Origin: Anaeromyxobacter sp.
GTDB taxonomy: Bacteria > Myxococcota > Myxococcia > Myxococcales > Anaeromyxobacteraceae
Assembly: GCA_025360965.1 (NCBI GenBank)
Contig: JANYBC010000214.1
Coordinates: forward strand, 1 to 64,000
Direction: 5' to 3'
Length of the DNA: 64,000 bases
Shown here: positions 15,161 to 25,260 of the stretch, one piece after another
How positions within the stretch are numbered: the first letter of the stretch is position 1
Layout of the letters: the number at the start of each line of letters is the position of its first letter
The notes under the pieces: generated by a model
What the model saw: only the letters and a program-made list of their open reading frames with translations
What the model was told of the DNA's origin: nothing
Databases searched by the model: none
Position numbers and translations under genes: made by a program

Positions 15161-16648
15161 ATGGGAAAGCCGACCGGATTCCTCGAGTACCGCCGCGAGC
15201 CGAAGCACGACCGCCCGCCGCTGGAGCGGGTCAAGGACTGGAGCGAGGCCCACCCGGCCTACTCCGAGGAGACGCTGCGCCAGCAAGGGGCACGCTGCAT
15301 GGACTGCGGCATCCCCTTCTGCCACACCGGCAAGCTCATCGCCGGGATGGCCTCGGGCTGTCCCATCAACAACCTGATCCCGGAGTGGAACGACCTGGTC
15401 TACCGGGGCCAGTGGCGCGAGGCCTACATCCGCCTGGCCAAGACCAACAACTTCCCCGAGTTCACCGGGCGGGTCTGCCCGGCCCCCTGCGAGGGGAGCT
15501 GCACCTGCGGCATCAACGATCCGCCGGTGGCCATCAAGACCATCGAGGTCGAGATCATCGACCGGGCCTTCGCCGAGGGCTGGGTGGTGGCCGAGCCGCC
15601 TCCGGTCCGGACCGGGAAGCGCGTGGCGGTGGTCGGCTCCGGCCCGGCCGGGCTCAGCTGCGCCGCCCAGCTCAACAAGGCCGGCCACCTGGTCACGGTC
15701 TTCGAGCGGGCCGACCGCATCGGTGGGCTGCTCATGTACGGCATCCCCAACATGAAGCTCGACAAGGGCGTGGTGGAGCGCCGGGTCAAGCTGATGGCCG
15801 ACGAGGGGGTCCGCTTCGTCACCTCGACCGAGATCGGGAACCACATCGCCGCCGACCGGCTCGTCAAGGACTACGAGGCGGTGGTGCTCTGCGGCGGCGC
15901 CACCGCGGCGCGCGACCTGCAGGTGGAGGGGCGCTCACTCCAGGGCATCCACCTGGCCATGGAGTTCCTGCACAAGAACACCAAGAGCCTGCTCGACTCG
16001 AGCCTGGCCGACGGCCAGTACCTCTCCGCCAAGGGGAAGCACGTGGTGGTGATCGGCGGCGGTGACACCGGCACCGACTGCGTCGGCACCTCGCTGCGCC
16101 ACGGCGCCGCGAGCGTGACCCAGCTCGAGATCCTGCCGCGCCCGCCCGACCAGCGCGCCGCCGACAACCCTTGGCCGCAGTGGCCCAAGGTCTACAAGCT
16201 CGACTACGGCCAGGAGGAGGCCAAGGCGCTGCAGGGCGCCGACCCGCGCCAGTACGCCGTGCTGACCAGGAAGCTGTCCGGCGACGCCGCCGGCCGGGTC
16301 CAGTCGCTGGAGCTGGTCTCGGTGGAGTGGCGGAAGGGGGCCGACGGCCGCTTCGGGCCGCAGGAGATCGCCGGCAGCGAGCGGGTCATCCCCGCCGAGC
16401 TGGTGCTGCTCGCGCTCGGCTTCACCGGGCCGGAGAAGACGCTGCCGGTCCAACTCGGGTGCAAGCTCGACGAGCGGAGCAACATCTGGACCGACCAGGA
16501 CAAGATGACCAGCGTGCCCGGGGTCTTCGCCGCCGGTGACATGGCGCGCGGACAGTCGCTGGTGGTCTGGGCCATCCGCGAGGGGCGGCAGGCGGCCCAG
16601 TCGGTCGATCGCTACCTCTCGCACGGCGAGACGGTGCTGCCGGCGTAG
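15161..16648 (+). CDS. gltD: Glutamate synthase small subunit
   Basis: [23 protein letters not shown] and [14 protein letters not shown] Fe-S motifs; dinucleotide-binding [10 protein letters not shown] and GGGDTGTDC. Confidence 0.97.
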   Translation: MGKPTGFLEYRREPKHDRPPLERVKDWSEAHPAYSEETLRQQGARCMDCGIPFCHTGKLIAGMASGCPINNLIPEWNDLVYRGQWREAYIRLAKTNNFPEFTGRVCPAPCEGSCTCGINDPPVAIKTIEVEIIDRAFAEGWVVAEPPPVRTGKRVAVVGSGPAGLSCAAQLNKAGHLVTVFERADRIGGLLMYGIPNMKLDKGVVERRVKLMADEGVRFVTSTEIGNHIAADRLVKDYEAVVLCGGATAARDLQVEGRSLQGIHLAMEFLHKNTKSLLDSSLADGQYLSAKGKHVVVIGGGDTGTDCVGTSLRHGAASVTQLEILPRPPDQRAADNPWPQWPKVYKLDYGQEEAKALQGADPRQYAVLTRKLSGDAAGRVQSLELVSVEWRKGADGRFGPQEIAGSERVIPAELVLLALGFTGPEKTLPVQLGCKLDERSNIWTDQDKMTSVPGVFAAGDMARGQSLVVWAIREGRQAAQSVDRYLSHGETVLPA

Positions 16649-16673
16649 GGCGGGCCTCCACCGCCGGAGCCCG

Positions 16674-18896
16674 CTACTTGCTGGCCGGCGCGTGGGGCGG
16701 GTGGCACTCCACGCAGGTGTTGGTCACCTTCACGGCCCGGTGCGCGGCGGCTTGCCGCGGTGAGTCAGCCGCGTGGCAGCCGGCGCAGAGCGCGGCGCCG
16801 GTCCGCTCGAGGAGGTGCTTGCCGGAGGCGGCGTGAGGCGCGTGGCACCCGAAGCAGGCCTCGCGCTGGACCGGCGCGTGCGCCCGAGGCGCCACCACCA
16901 GGCCGGCAAAGTCGTGGCAGTCGGCGCACGGCCCGATCCCGCGCCCCTTCAGTTCGGCCGGCACCGGCTTCGGCCCCGGCGGCGCGTGGCAGGCCTCGCA
17001 GCTCCTCTCCTCGAAGGGCGGGTGGAGCTCCGGGCGCAGCAGCTTCTTGGCCCGGCTGACGTGAGGCACGTGGCAGCCGCTGCAGTCCGAGGCGCCGACG
17101 TCGAAGCCACCGTGGCGGGCCGCCAGGGCGCCGCTCCCGAGGTCGTGGCAGCCGGCGCAGAGCTCCGGGATGGCCTGGCGCAGGAGCCTCCGCACCGCCG
17201 AGCCGTGGCCCTGGTGGCAGGCGAGGCAGCCCGCGGCCACCGGCCGGTGGACGGTGGCGCCCGGCTTCTCCAGCTCCCCCTTCAGGTCACCGTGGCAGTC
17301 GAGGCAGAGGGTGCGGTGGGGCCTGGCCAGCAGCCGCGGCTCCGCCGAGCCGTGAGGATCGTGGCAGTCGGCGCAGGGGCCGTCGGCGAACGGGGGATGG
17401 ATCGAGGTGGCTCGGGCGTAGGTCTTGCGCGTGCCGACGTGGCAGCCGACGCAGACGGCCGCGCCGTCGGACACCAGGGTGGCCCGGCCACCGGCGTGGG
17501 GCTGGTGGCAGGTTCGGCAGTCACCGCCGCGGAACGGGCTGTGCAACCGCTGGCCGGGGCGCATGGCCTCGGGCGCGCCGTGGCAGCGGACGCAGAGCGG
17601 CCATTCCTCCCCGGTCAGGAGCCGCCGCCGGTCGGAGACGTGAGGGGCGTGGCAGGTGAGGCAGGCTCCCTTCGGCTGCGGCCTGTGGACGTAGCTGGCC
17701 GGGCGCCAGGCCGCCTGTCCGGCGCCGTGGCACTGCAGGCAGAGCGGCTCGACCGCCTGCCTGACGAGGTGCGTGCCGCCACCGTGGGGATCGTGGCAGG
17801 CCTCGCAGCGGCCCTCGCGGACCGGGGCGTGGGCATCGGCGCGCCGGCCCCACTCGGCCACCTGCTGGTGGCATTCGCCGCAGCGCTTGCCGGGCGGGAG
17901 CTTGAGCAGGCCGGCCTGGTCGCTGGAGTGCGGGACGTGGCAGCCGGTGCACTGGCCGAGGGCGGCCGGCCGGTGCGTCGAGCCCTTGAGCTTCTCGACG
18001 ATGGCCGGGTGGCATCCGAGGCAGAGCGGCCGCTCGCCCTGAAGGAGCAGCGCCGGGCGATTGCCGGCGTGGGGAGTGTGGCAGGTGGTGCAGCGGCCCT
18101 CGCGGACCGGGGCGTGGACCACCGTCGCCCCAAGCTCCTTCGCGAGGCCGTCATGGCAGTCGAGGCAGAGCGCCGGCGGCGGCTTCTGCCGCTCGAAGGG
18201 CCGGGCCGAGGCGGGATCGGCGTGACAGCTGGAGCAGTCTGCGACCACCGGGTGGGCGGCGCTGCGGAGCAGGTGAGGCGCGCCGACGTGGACGCGGTGG
18301 CAGTCGCCGCAGCGGGCCTGGTCAACCGGGTAGCCGCCGTGGAGCTTCGCCAGGTCGACGTGGCAGCCGCGGCAGAGCGCGGGGACGGGGGCGACGAGGA
18401 GCTGCCTCTCGCGGGAGCCGTGCGGTGAGTGGCAGGAGGTGCAGCGGACCTGGGAGGCCAGGGCCTTCCCATGTACCACCTCGAAGGCCCGGTCGGCGTG
18501 GCAGGTCTGGCAGGCGATCGCCCGTTGGGGGAGGCCGGCGGAACCGATGGGGCCGCCCTGGGCCGGCGTGCGGCCCCCGTCGCCGCGGCCGTGAGGCTGG
18601 TGACAGGCCAGACAGGGCTTGTCGGCCTGGTACGGGGCGTGGACCGTCGCCAGCCCCCGATTCGCCTGGACGGCGGGGGCATGGCAGGCCAGGCAGGGGT
18701 TGCGTTCGACCTCGGCCGGATCGATGGCCACCTTCGACAGTCGGGGCTGGCCGGGGAGGACGCAGCCGGCGACCAGCAGCGCCAGGGTGGCGGCCAGAGA
18801 GGCGAGGGGTTCGCGGGATCGGGCGGGCACGGTGGCTGGCCGGCGCGCGCGGGGCCGGAGGGGTCGGAGATTGCCAAGGGACTGGCGACGAGTCAA
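16674..18896 (-). CDS. Multiheme cytochrome c lipoprotein with 28 CxxCH motifs in doubled-CXXCH arrangement
   Basis: Manual count of 28 CxxCH motifs in 740 aa, many as alternating LCxxCH / CxxCHxPH pairs; LALLVAGC lipobox-like N-terminus. Confidence 0.92.
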   Translation of the reverse strand: MTRRQSLGNLRPLRPRARRPATVPARSREPLASLAATLALLVAGCVLPGQPRLSKVAIDPAEVERNPCLACHAPAVQANRGLATVHAPYQADKPCLACHQPHGRGDGGRTPAQGGPIGSAGLPQRAIACQTCHADRAFEVVHGKALASQVRCTSCHSPHGSRERQLLVAPVPALCRGCHVDLAKLHGGYPVDQARCGDCHRVHVGAPHLLRSAAHPVVADCSSCHADPASARPFERQKPPPALCLDCHDGLAKELGATVVHAPVREGRCTTCHTPHAGNRPALLLQGERPLCLGCHPAIVEKLKGSTHRPAALGQCTGCHVPHSSDQAGLLKLPPGKRCGECHQQVAEWGRRADAHAPVREGRCEACHDPHGGGTHLVRQAVEPLCLQCHGAGQAAWRPASYVHRPQPKGACLTCHAPHVSDRRRLLTGEEWPLCVRCHGAPEAMRPGQRLHSPFRGGDCRTCHQPHAGGRATLVSDGAAVCVGCHVGTRKTYARATSIHPPFADGPCADCHDPHGSAEPRLLARPHRTLCLDCHGDLKGELEKPGATVHRPVAAGCLACHQGHGSAVRRLLRQAIPELCAGCHDLGSGALAARHGGFDVGASDCSGCHVPHVSRAKKLLRPELHPPFEERSCEACHAPPGPKPVPAELKGRGIGPCADCHDFAGLVVAPRAHAPVQREACFGCHAPHAASGKHLLERTGAALCAGCHAADSPRQAAAHRAVKVTNTCVECHPPHAPASK

Positions 18897-18936
18897 CGCG
18901 ACACCGCACCTCAGGGGGGGGCTGCCGGCCCGGCCC

Positions 18937-19881
18937 TCAACGCCCCTTCAGCTTCGCCAGCCTGACCAGGAACCGGTCCCGCGCCGCCAGCCGCTCGGCC
19001 ACCGGGCGAGCCGTCCAGTCGATCAGGCCGCGGCCGCTCTTGGCCCCCAGCTGGCCGCTGGCCACCAGTTCTCGGAGCACCGCTGGCGCCTGCTCGGCCT
19101 TCGACAGCTCCGACCCCAGGTTGTCGAGGAGGCGCAGCCAGGTGTCGAGCCCACCCAGGTCGGCGGTCTCGATGGGGCCCGCGAAGGGCCAGCGGAGGCC
19201 CGGGCCCTCGGTCACCACCGCATCGATCTCCTCGGCGCTGGCCACGCCCAGCTCGACGAGGTGGAAGGCCTCGCGCAGCAGGGCCGCCTGCAGCCGGTTG
19301 GCGACGAAGCCGGGCACCTCCCGGCGCAGCAGCACCGGGTGCTTGCCGAGCCGCCGCAGCATCGCCAGCACCTCTGCCACCGCCGCCTGGGGCATGGAAG
19401 GGTGCGGCACCACCTCGACCAGCGGGATCAGCTGGGCCGGGTTGAAGAAGTGCGCGACGACCATCCGCTCCGGCCGCCGGGCCCGGGCCGCCAGCCGGCT
19501 GATGGGGAGCGTCGAGGTGGTGGAGGCGATGAGGGTGTCGTCCCCGACCACCCTCTCGATGCGCTCGAAGAGCGCCTGCTTCTCCTCGAGGAGCTCCGGG
19601 ATGGCCTCCACGACAACGCCGGCCCCGGCCAGCGCCGCCTCGAGCCGGGTGGCGGGGCGGATCCGGGAGCGGGCCGCCGCCGCCTCGGCCGGGGAGAGCA
19701 CCTCCTCCTCGACCAGCAGCGCCAGCGAGGTCTCCACGGCGGCGAGTCCTGGGGCCAGCCTGGCCTCGTCGAGGTCGTGGAGCCTGACCCGGGCGCCGGC
19801 CTGCGCGAAGAGCTGGGCGATCCCGTGCCCCATCACCCCCGCCCCGATCACCACCACGCCCCGGTCCATGGTCGGCTCCAC
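18937..19881 (-). CDS. 3-hydroxyacyl-CoA dehydrogenase family protein
   Basis: VVVIGAGVMGHGIAQLFAQAGARVRLHD Rossmann motif; VVAHFFNPAQLIPLVEVV; GFVANRLQAALLREAF. Confidence 0.93.
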   Translation of the reverse strand: MEPTMDRGVVVIGAGVMGHGIAQLFAQAGARVRLHDLDEARLAPGLAAVETSLALLVEEEVLSPAEAAAARSRIRPATRLEAALAGAGVVVEAIPELLEEKQALFERIERVVGDDTLIASTTSTLPISRLAARARRPERMVVAHFFNPAQLIPLVEVVPHPSMPQAAVAEVLAMLRRLGKHPVLLRREVPGFVANRLQAALLREAFHLVELGVASAEEIDAVVTEGPGLRWPFAGPIETADLGGLDTWLRLLDNLGSELSKAEQAPAVLRELVASGQLGAKSGRGLIDWTARPVAERLAARDRFLVRLAKLKGR

Positions 19882-19885
19882 GTGG

Positions 19886-21316
19886 TCAGGCGGCGGTCTG
19901 GATCGTGGTGAGCAGCGGCGAGATGGCCGCGGCGTAGTACCGGAGCAGCGGCCCCTCGCCGGGCACCGTCACCCAGCCGCCGTCCCGCTCCTGCAGCACC
20001 CGCCGCTGCACCAGCGTCCGCAGCCCGACCTCGATGGCGTAGGCCTCGTCCTCGCGGGGCAGGTAGACGTGGGCACCGCTGGCGGTGAGCCGGCGCATCA
20101 GCGCCTGGGTGCGGGCGTGCAGGTCGATGGTGGAGACCGGGACCGCGGCGTCTCCCTCCAGCAGCGCCGTGGCCAGCAGCGAGACCGGCAGCGCGGGGAT
20201 GACCTTGCCGACCGCCGACATGAGCGCGGCGCCGAACTCGGCGACGCGGGCGGTGCGCGCCTCCTTGTCGAGGGTGCGCCAGTCGAGGCCCCGAGCCGCC
20301 GACCACTCCCGCATGGAGAGCGGCGTGCCGAAGTTGACGCAGGCGTAGCCGAAGCGGTGCCACCTCCCCAGCCCCCAGAGGACCGCCTGGCGCAGGCCGA
20401 AGCGGGTGGCCGAGGCGGTGGTGGCGATGAAGCCGCGCGGTGACGCACCGGCCGCCTGAGCCAGCAAGGCCCGGTCCTCCAGCACCCGGTCGTAGTTTAT
20501 GCCGACCGGCACGAAGCAGAGGTCGCGCGGTCCCCTGGGATCGAAGGAGCGCAGCATGTAGTCGATGAGGCCGAGCTTGGGGGGGCGCAGCGCCCCGTCG
20601 CGGGTCAGGCCACCCTCGGGGAAGACCGCCTGCACCACGCCGGCCTCGGTGGCCATCTGGACGTAGCGCTCCAGCACGCGCCGGTAGATCGGGTCCTTGG
20701 AGTTGCGGCGGATGAAGTAGGCCCCCATGGAGCGGATCAGGGTCTGCAGCGGCCAGACCTGGGCCCACTCCCCGACCGCGTAGGAGAGGGCGGTCTGCTC
20801 GGCCGCCAGGTAGGCGACCAGCACGTAGTCCATGTTGGAGCGGTGGTTGACGACGAAGACCACGCTGGCGTTCGGGTCGACGCGGGAGAGCCCCTCGTCG
20901 TCCTGGTAGCCGATGCGGACGCGGTAGAGCAGGCGGGCCACGGTGCGGGCGATCCGGTACCCGACCTGGAAGTAGGCGTAGGGCTTGAAGGCCGGGACGA
21001 TCTCTCCGGCGTAGCGCGCCACCCGGGCCTGGACGGCGGCCCGCGGCTCGCCCGACTCGCGGGCCAAGGCCTCGACGGCCTCGAGCACCTTCGGGTCGAA
21101 GGTGAGCCTATCGACCAGCACCTCGCGGCGGGTCAGCTTGAAGGGCTGGATGTGGAGCCGAAGGCGGGAGTTGAGCCGCGCGATGACCACGTTGACCCGC
21201 CGGCGCAGGTACCAGCGCAGGCCGGGGACCAGGAGCCGATCGAGGAGCGCCACCACCGCGAGCGCCAGCAGCAGCAGCGCGCCCCAGAGCGGCAAGGTCA
21301 CGGTCCGGTCCATCAA
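19886..21316 (-). CDS. Glycerol-3-phosphate / 1-acylglycerol-3-phosphate acyltransferase (PlsB/PlsC-like)
   Basis: NHRSNMDYVLV (HxxxxD acyltransferase motif) and FPEGGLTRDGALRPPKLG. Confidence 0.88.
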   Translation of the reverse strand: MMDRTVTLPLWGALLLLALAVVALLDRLLVPGLRWYLRRRVNVVIARLNSRLRLHIQPFKLTRREVLVDRLTFDPKVLEAVEALARESGEPRAAVQARVARYAGEIVPAFKPYAYFQVGYRIARTVARLLYRVRIGYQDDEGLSRVDPNASVVFVVNHRSNMDYVLVAYLAAEQTALSYAVGEWAQVWPLQTLIRSMGAYFIRRNSKDPIYRRVLERYVQMATEAGVVQAVFPEGGLTRDGALRPPKLGLIDYMLRSFDPRGPRDLCFVPVGINYDRVLEDRALLAQAAGASPRGFIATTASATRFGLRQAVLWGLGRWHRFGYACVNFGTPLSMREWSAARGLDWRTLDKEARTARVAEFGAALMSAVGKVIPALPVSLLATALLEGDAAVPVSTIDLHARTQALMRRLTASGAHVYLPREDEAYAIEVGLRTLVQRRVLQERDGGWVTVPGEGPLLRYYAAAISPLLTTIQTAA

Positions 21317-21449
21317 GGGACCATAACCAGGATCCTCCTGGAGGAACCGGCTATCTGACGCAGAAACCGCCGGGCGTGCCTGCCCCGGCGGTCCCTGCTC
21401 GAGCTGCCGGAGGACCGGGTCCGCGAGCGAGCGGCCCGGTCCGTCGGCA

Positions 21450-23168
21450 TCAGCTGACCTTGACCACCCCGGTCTCGGTCCCGTCGGCGTCGTGGGTGTG
21501 GATTGCGCAGGCCAGGCAGGGATCGAACGAGTGGATGGTGCGCAGCGCCTCGAGCGGCAGCTTGGGGTCGGCGATGGGGTTGCCGACCAGCGAGGCCTCG
21601 TAGGGACCGGGCTGCTCCTTGCCGTCCCGCGGGCCGGCGTTCCAGGTCGAGGGGACCACGCACTGGTAGTTCTTGATCTTGCCGTTCTCGATGACGCACC
21701 AGTGCGAGAGCGTGCCGCGCGGCGCCTCGTGGAAGCCGACGCCGTGGTAGGTGCCGGAGGCCATCTTGGGGAGGGGGTCGACGAAGATGCTGGTGTCGCC
21801 CTTGCCGATGTTGGCCACCAGCAGGTTCCAGTGCTTGAGCGTCAACTCGGACATCATGGCGCAGCGGATGGCCCGCGCCGCGTGCCGGCCCAGGGTGGAG
21901 TGGAGCATGGCCGGGGTCACGTCGATCTTGTGGATGGTCTTGACGGTCGAGATGGCCGCCCCCACCCACTTCACGGTGAGCGGGTGGTTGGTGAGGAAGC
22001 CGACCAGCACCTGGGCCAGCGGGCCCACCTGCATGGGCTTCCCCTCGAGCCGCGGCGCCTTGACCCAGCTGTACTTCTGCGGGGGCGCCGTCTCGGCCTT
22101 CCACTCGCCGCTGAACTTGGGGACGGTCTCCTCCTCCCACGGGCCGCGCTGCCAGTCGCCGTCGTAGTGCGAGTGGGCGATCGACTCGGTGACGTTCTTC
22201 TTGAGGTAGTCGTCGTTCCAGTTCTCGATCTTCCGCACGCCGGCCTGGCCGGCCATGATGACGCCGCCGGGGAGATCGAACTGGGTCATCTTGGCGTCGG
22301 TCGGCAGGTCGGGCACGGCCAGGTAGTTGGTGACGCCGGCGCCGTACTTGAACCACTCCGGGTAGAAGCCGGCCACCGCGGCCACGTCGACCAGGTAGCA
22401 CTGGGTGACGAAGCCGCTGACCTCGTCGAGCAGCGCCTTCACCTGGTAGAGCTTCGACATGTTGAGGGTGGAGGGGCTGTCGAGGTTGATGGCGTTGGCC
22501 ACGCCGCCCACCGCCAGGTTCTGGATGTGCGGCGTCTTGCTGCCGAGGATGGCCACGATCTGGTTGGCCTTGCGCTGGATCTCCAGGGCCTGCAGGTAGT
22601 GGGCGACCGCCAGGAGGTTGACCTCGGGCGGCAGCTTCATGGCCGGGTGGCCCCAGTAGCCGTTCTGGAACGGCCCCAGCTGGCCGGCGGCGACGAAGCC
22701 CGCCAGCTTCGACTTCACGGCGGTGAGCTCTTTGACCGAGTTTCCGGGCCAGTTGGAGATCGACTCGGCCAGCGCCGAGGCCTTGGCGGGATCGGCCTTG
22801 AGCGCCGAGACCACGTCGACCCAGTCGAGCGCCGAGAGGTGGTAGAAGTGGACGATGTGGTCGTGAAGCGAGTGCGCCGAGATGATGATGTTGCGGATCA
22901 GCTGGGCGTTGAGCGGCACCTCGAGCCCGAGCGCGTTCTCCACGCTGCGCACCGAGGTGATGGCGTGCACGGTGGTGCAGACGCCGCAGATGCGCTGGGT
23001 GAAGGCCCAGGCGTCGCGCGGGTCGCGGCCCTGAAGGATGGTCTCGATGCCGCGCCACATGGTGCCGCTCGACCAGGCGTTCTTGATCTGGCCGCCGTCG
23101 ACCTCGACGTCGATCCGCAGGTGCCCCTCGATGCGGGTGATGGGGTCGATGGTGATGCGCTGGCTCAT
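21450..23168 (-). CDS. hybC: [NiFe] hydrogenase large subunit (Hyb-type)
   Basis: RICGVCTTVHAITSVRS N-terminal Ni ligands; DPCLACAIH C-terminal Ni ligands with cleavable tail THDADGTETGVVKVS. Confidence 0.95.
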   Translation of the reverse strand: MSQRITIDPITRIEGHLRIDVEVDGGQIKNAWSSGTMWRGIETILQGRDPRDAWAFTQRICGVCTTVHAITSVRSVENALGLEVPLNAQLIRNIIISAHSLHDHIVHFYHLSALDWVDVVSALKADPAKASALAESISNWPGNSVKELTAVKSKLAGFVAAGQLGPFQNGYWGHPAMKLPPEVNLLAVAHYLQALEIQRKANQIVAILGSKTPHIQNLAVGGVANAINLDSPSTLNMSKLYQVKALLDEVSGFVTQCYLVDVAAVAGFYPEWFKYGAGVTNYLAVPDLPTDAKMTQFDLPGGVIMAGQAGVRKIENWNDDYLKKNVTESIAHSHYDGDWQRGPWEEETVPKFSGEWKAETAPPQKYSWVKAPRLEGKPMQVGPLAQVLVGFLTNHPLTVKWVGAAISTVKTIHKIDVTPAMLHSTLGRHAARAIRCAMMSELTLKHWNLLVANIGKGDTSIFVDPLPKMASGTYHGVGFHEAPRGTLSHWCVIENGKIKNYQCVVPSTWNAGPRDGKEQPGPYEASLVGNPIADPKLPLEALRTIHSFDPCLACAIHTHDADGTETGVVKVS

Positions 23169-24385
23169 GACGCCGTCCCTTCAGTGAGGCCGGCCGGAAC
23201 GTCACGCCCAGGAGGGGTGGAGACGCCGGCGAGGATGGGGAACTTCCGGACTACCAGGACGTAGATGACCGTCTCGGTGGCAATCAGCCCGAGTGTGACG
23301 AGGATCTCCGAGACGCTGGGGAAGTAGACCCAGCCGTTGCCCGGGTCGTAGGCGATCAGGAACACGTCGACGCGGTAGAGCGCGCCGCCCAGCATGGCCA
23401 GCAGCGCCGCCTGGAGCTGCTGGTGAGGGCGCCCGAGCTGCCCCTGGCGCAGGAAGATGACGGCCGAGGCCAGGAAGATCACGATCTCGGCCCAGAAGAA
23501 GAAGGCCATCCGGCCCGCCGAGTAGACCAGGCCGAGCTTCCCCTCCAGGCCGAGCACCACGAAGCGGAGCGCCAGGAAGGCCAGGATGGCGCCGGCCACG
23601 TACCTGCCCAGGGTGGCCAGCAGCCGGTTCTCCAGCGGCCGCATGAAGGCGGCGCTGGAGAAGATCGACTCGAAGTAGAGCACCCCGAAGCCCATGGCGA
23701 AGGCGGTGAACAGGAAGTAGAGGGGCAGGAAGCCGCTGTGCCACAAGGGGTGCAGCTTCAGGCCGGCCATCATCATCAGGCCGCCCAGGCTCGACTGGTG
23801 CATGGTCGGGAGCAGGAGCCCGAAGGCGATGAGGAAGGGCAGGGCCTTCTCGGCGCGCGGCAGCCAGCGGGCGGCGAAGCGCGCCCGGCCAGGAACCATG
23901 CCGGCCGCAAGCCCCTCCAGCCAGGCCGGGGAGAGCTCGAGGAAGATGACCACGGTGTAGGCCATCATGCAGAGCGCCACCTCGAGGAGGACCGAGGTGC
24001 TGCTCCAGTATTGGGGCGAGACCGGGATGCGCCACATGGTCCAGTAGCGGCCCAGGTCGAAGGCCACCGCCACGCCGGCCACGCCGTAGCCGAGCAGGCT
24101 GGTGAGCAGCGCCGGGCGGACCAGCGGGTGGTACTTCCCCTTGTTGAGGATGAAGACCAGGAAGGCCAGGACGTAGCCGCCGCTGGCCAGGCCGGTACCG
24201 ACCACCACGTCGATGGCGATCCAGATGCCCCAGGGATAGCCGTCGTTCATGGAGGTGGCGGCCCCCAGCCCCATGATGAAGCGATAGAGGCCGGCGATGG
24301 TGCCGAGCCCCCAGAGCAGGAGGAGGAACGTGACGCCGGGGGTGAGGAGCTTCCCGTGGACCGGGCGCGGCGGGGCGCTGCTCAT
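23165..24385 (-). CDS. hybB: NrfD/HybB-type membrane subunit of hydrogenase
   Basis: About 10 TM segments; operon position between HybA and large subunit; NDGYPWGIWIAIDVVVGTGLASGGY. Confidence 0.92.
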   Translation of the reverse strand: MSSAPPRPVHGKLLTPGVTFLLLLWGLGTIAGLYRFIMGLGAATSMNDGYPWGIWIAIDVVVGTGLASGGYVLAFLVFILNKGKYHPLVRPALLTSLLGYGVAGVAVAFDLGRYWTMWRIPVSPQYWSSTSVLLEVALCMMAYTVVIFLELSPAWLEGLAAGMVPGRARFAARWLPRAEKALPFLIAFGLLLPTMHQSSLGGLMMMAGLKLHPLWHSGFLPLYFLFTAFAMGFGVLYFESIFSSAAFMRPLENRLLATLGRYVAGAILAFLALRFVVLGLEGKLGLVYSAGRMAFFFWAEIVIFLASAVIFLRQGQLGRPHQQLQAALLAMLGGALYRVDVFLIAYDPGNGWVYFPSVSEILVTLGLIATETVIYVLVVRKFPILAGVSTPPGRDVPAGLTEGTAS

Positions 24386-25260
24386 GAGTCGTTCTCCTCG
24401 GCAGCGGTGACGGCATGGCGGTTCTTCCAGGCCACGATGGCGAAGGTCCCGAAGAGCACCATGGGGGCGAAGGCGCCCTGGTAGATGGCGTGCTGGACCG
24501 TCTCCACCAGCGCCGGCGCCGGCTCGTTGCCGAGGGCCGGCAGCCCGAACGGCGCGAAGCCGACCGGGGAGAGGTAGAGGCAGGCCGTGCCGCCACCCTG
24601 GGTCTCACCGTAGATGCCGCCCTGGTAGGCGGCCGGCTTCGCCGCCAGGCGGCGCTTGGCCTCGGCCAGCAGCTCGGGCCGGCTGCCCGACACCACCGCG
24701 CCGCGCGGACAGACCTCGGCGCAGGCTGGGCCCTTGCCCTGGTCCCACCGATGGCGGCAGAGCTCGCACTTGATGATCTTCGGCGAGGCCGAGGCCCACT
24801 GGAACTTCGGCACGTTGAAGGGGCAGGCGATCTGGCAGTTGCGGCAGCCGACGCACCGATCGACGTCGTACTGAACCACCCCGCGCTTCCCCTTGTGCAG
24901 CGCGCCCATCATGCAGACCGAGGAGCAGGCCGGGTCGGCGCAGTGCATGCATTGCGCCTTGAGGTAGCCGGTCTCGCTCTCGGTGCTCCACTGCCGGATG
25001 ACGCTGAGCGTGCTGCCGTTCAGGTCGGCCGGGGCATCGTAGGGCGCCCCGCCGATCATGGCGACGTCGGGCGCCAGGCCGTTGGCGTCGCGGCAGGCGA
25101 TCGAGCAGGCCCGGCACCCGACGCAGCGGGTGGCGTCGAAGAGCAGGCCCAGGTCGTCGGGGCCGCTTGGCTTGGGCGTGCGCGCCTCGGCCGTGGTGAC
25201 CGCGGCGGCGCCGGCGGCGGCGCCGAGGACCTTGAGCGCACCGCGACGGGTCATGGTCAT
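24382..25260 (-). CDS. hybA: Hydrogenase 4Fe-4S ferredoxin-type subunit HybA
   Basis: TAT-like MTMTRRGALKVLGAAAGAAAV; CVGCRACSIAC, CMHCADPACSSVC, CVGCRNCQIACPFNVP, CELCRHRW cysteine clusters; C-terminal TM. Confidence 0.93.
   Translation of the reverse strand: MTMTRRGALKVLGAAAGAAAVTTAEARTPKPSGPDDLGLLFDATRCVGCRACSIACRDANGLAPDVAMIGGAPYDAPADLNGSTLSVIRQWSTESETGYLKAQCMHCADPACSSVCMMGALHKGKRGVVQYDVDRCVGCRNCQIACPFNVPKFQWASASPKIIKCELCRHRWDQGKGPACAEVCPRGAVVSGSRPELLAEAKRRLAAKPAAYQGGIYGETQGGGTACLYLSPVGFAPFGLPALGNEPAPALVETVQHAIYQGAFAPMVLFGTFAIVAWKNRHAVTAAEENDS

Noticed and set aside
16674-18896. Regular period in the 28-heme gene as a CRISPR-like array
   Set aside because: The periodicity is explained by repeated CxxCH coding units within an open frame; spacers are not unique non-coding sequence.
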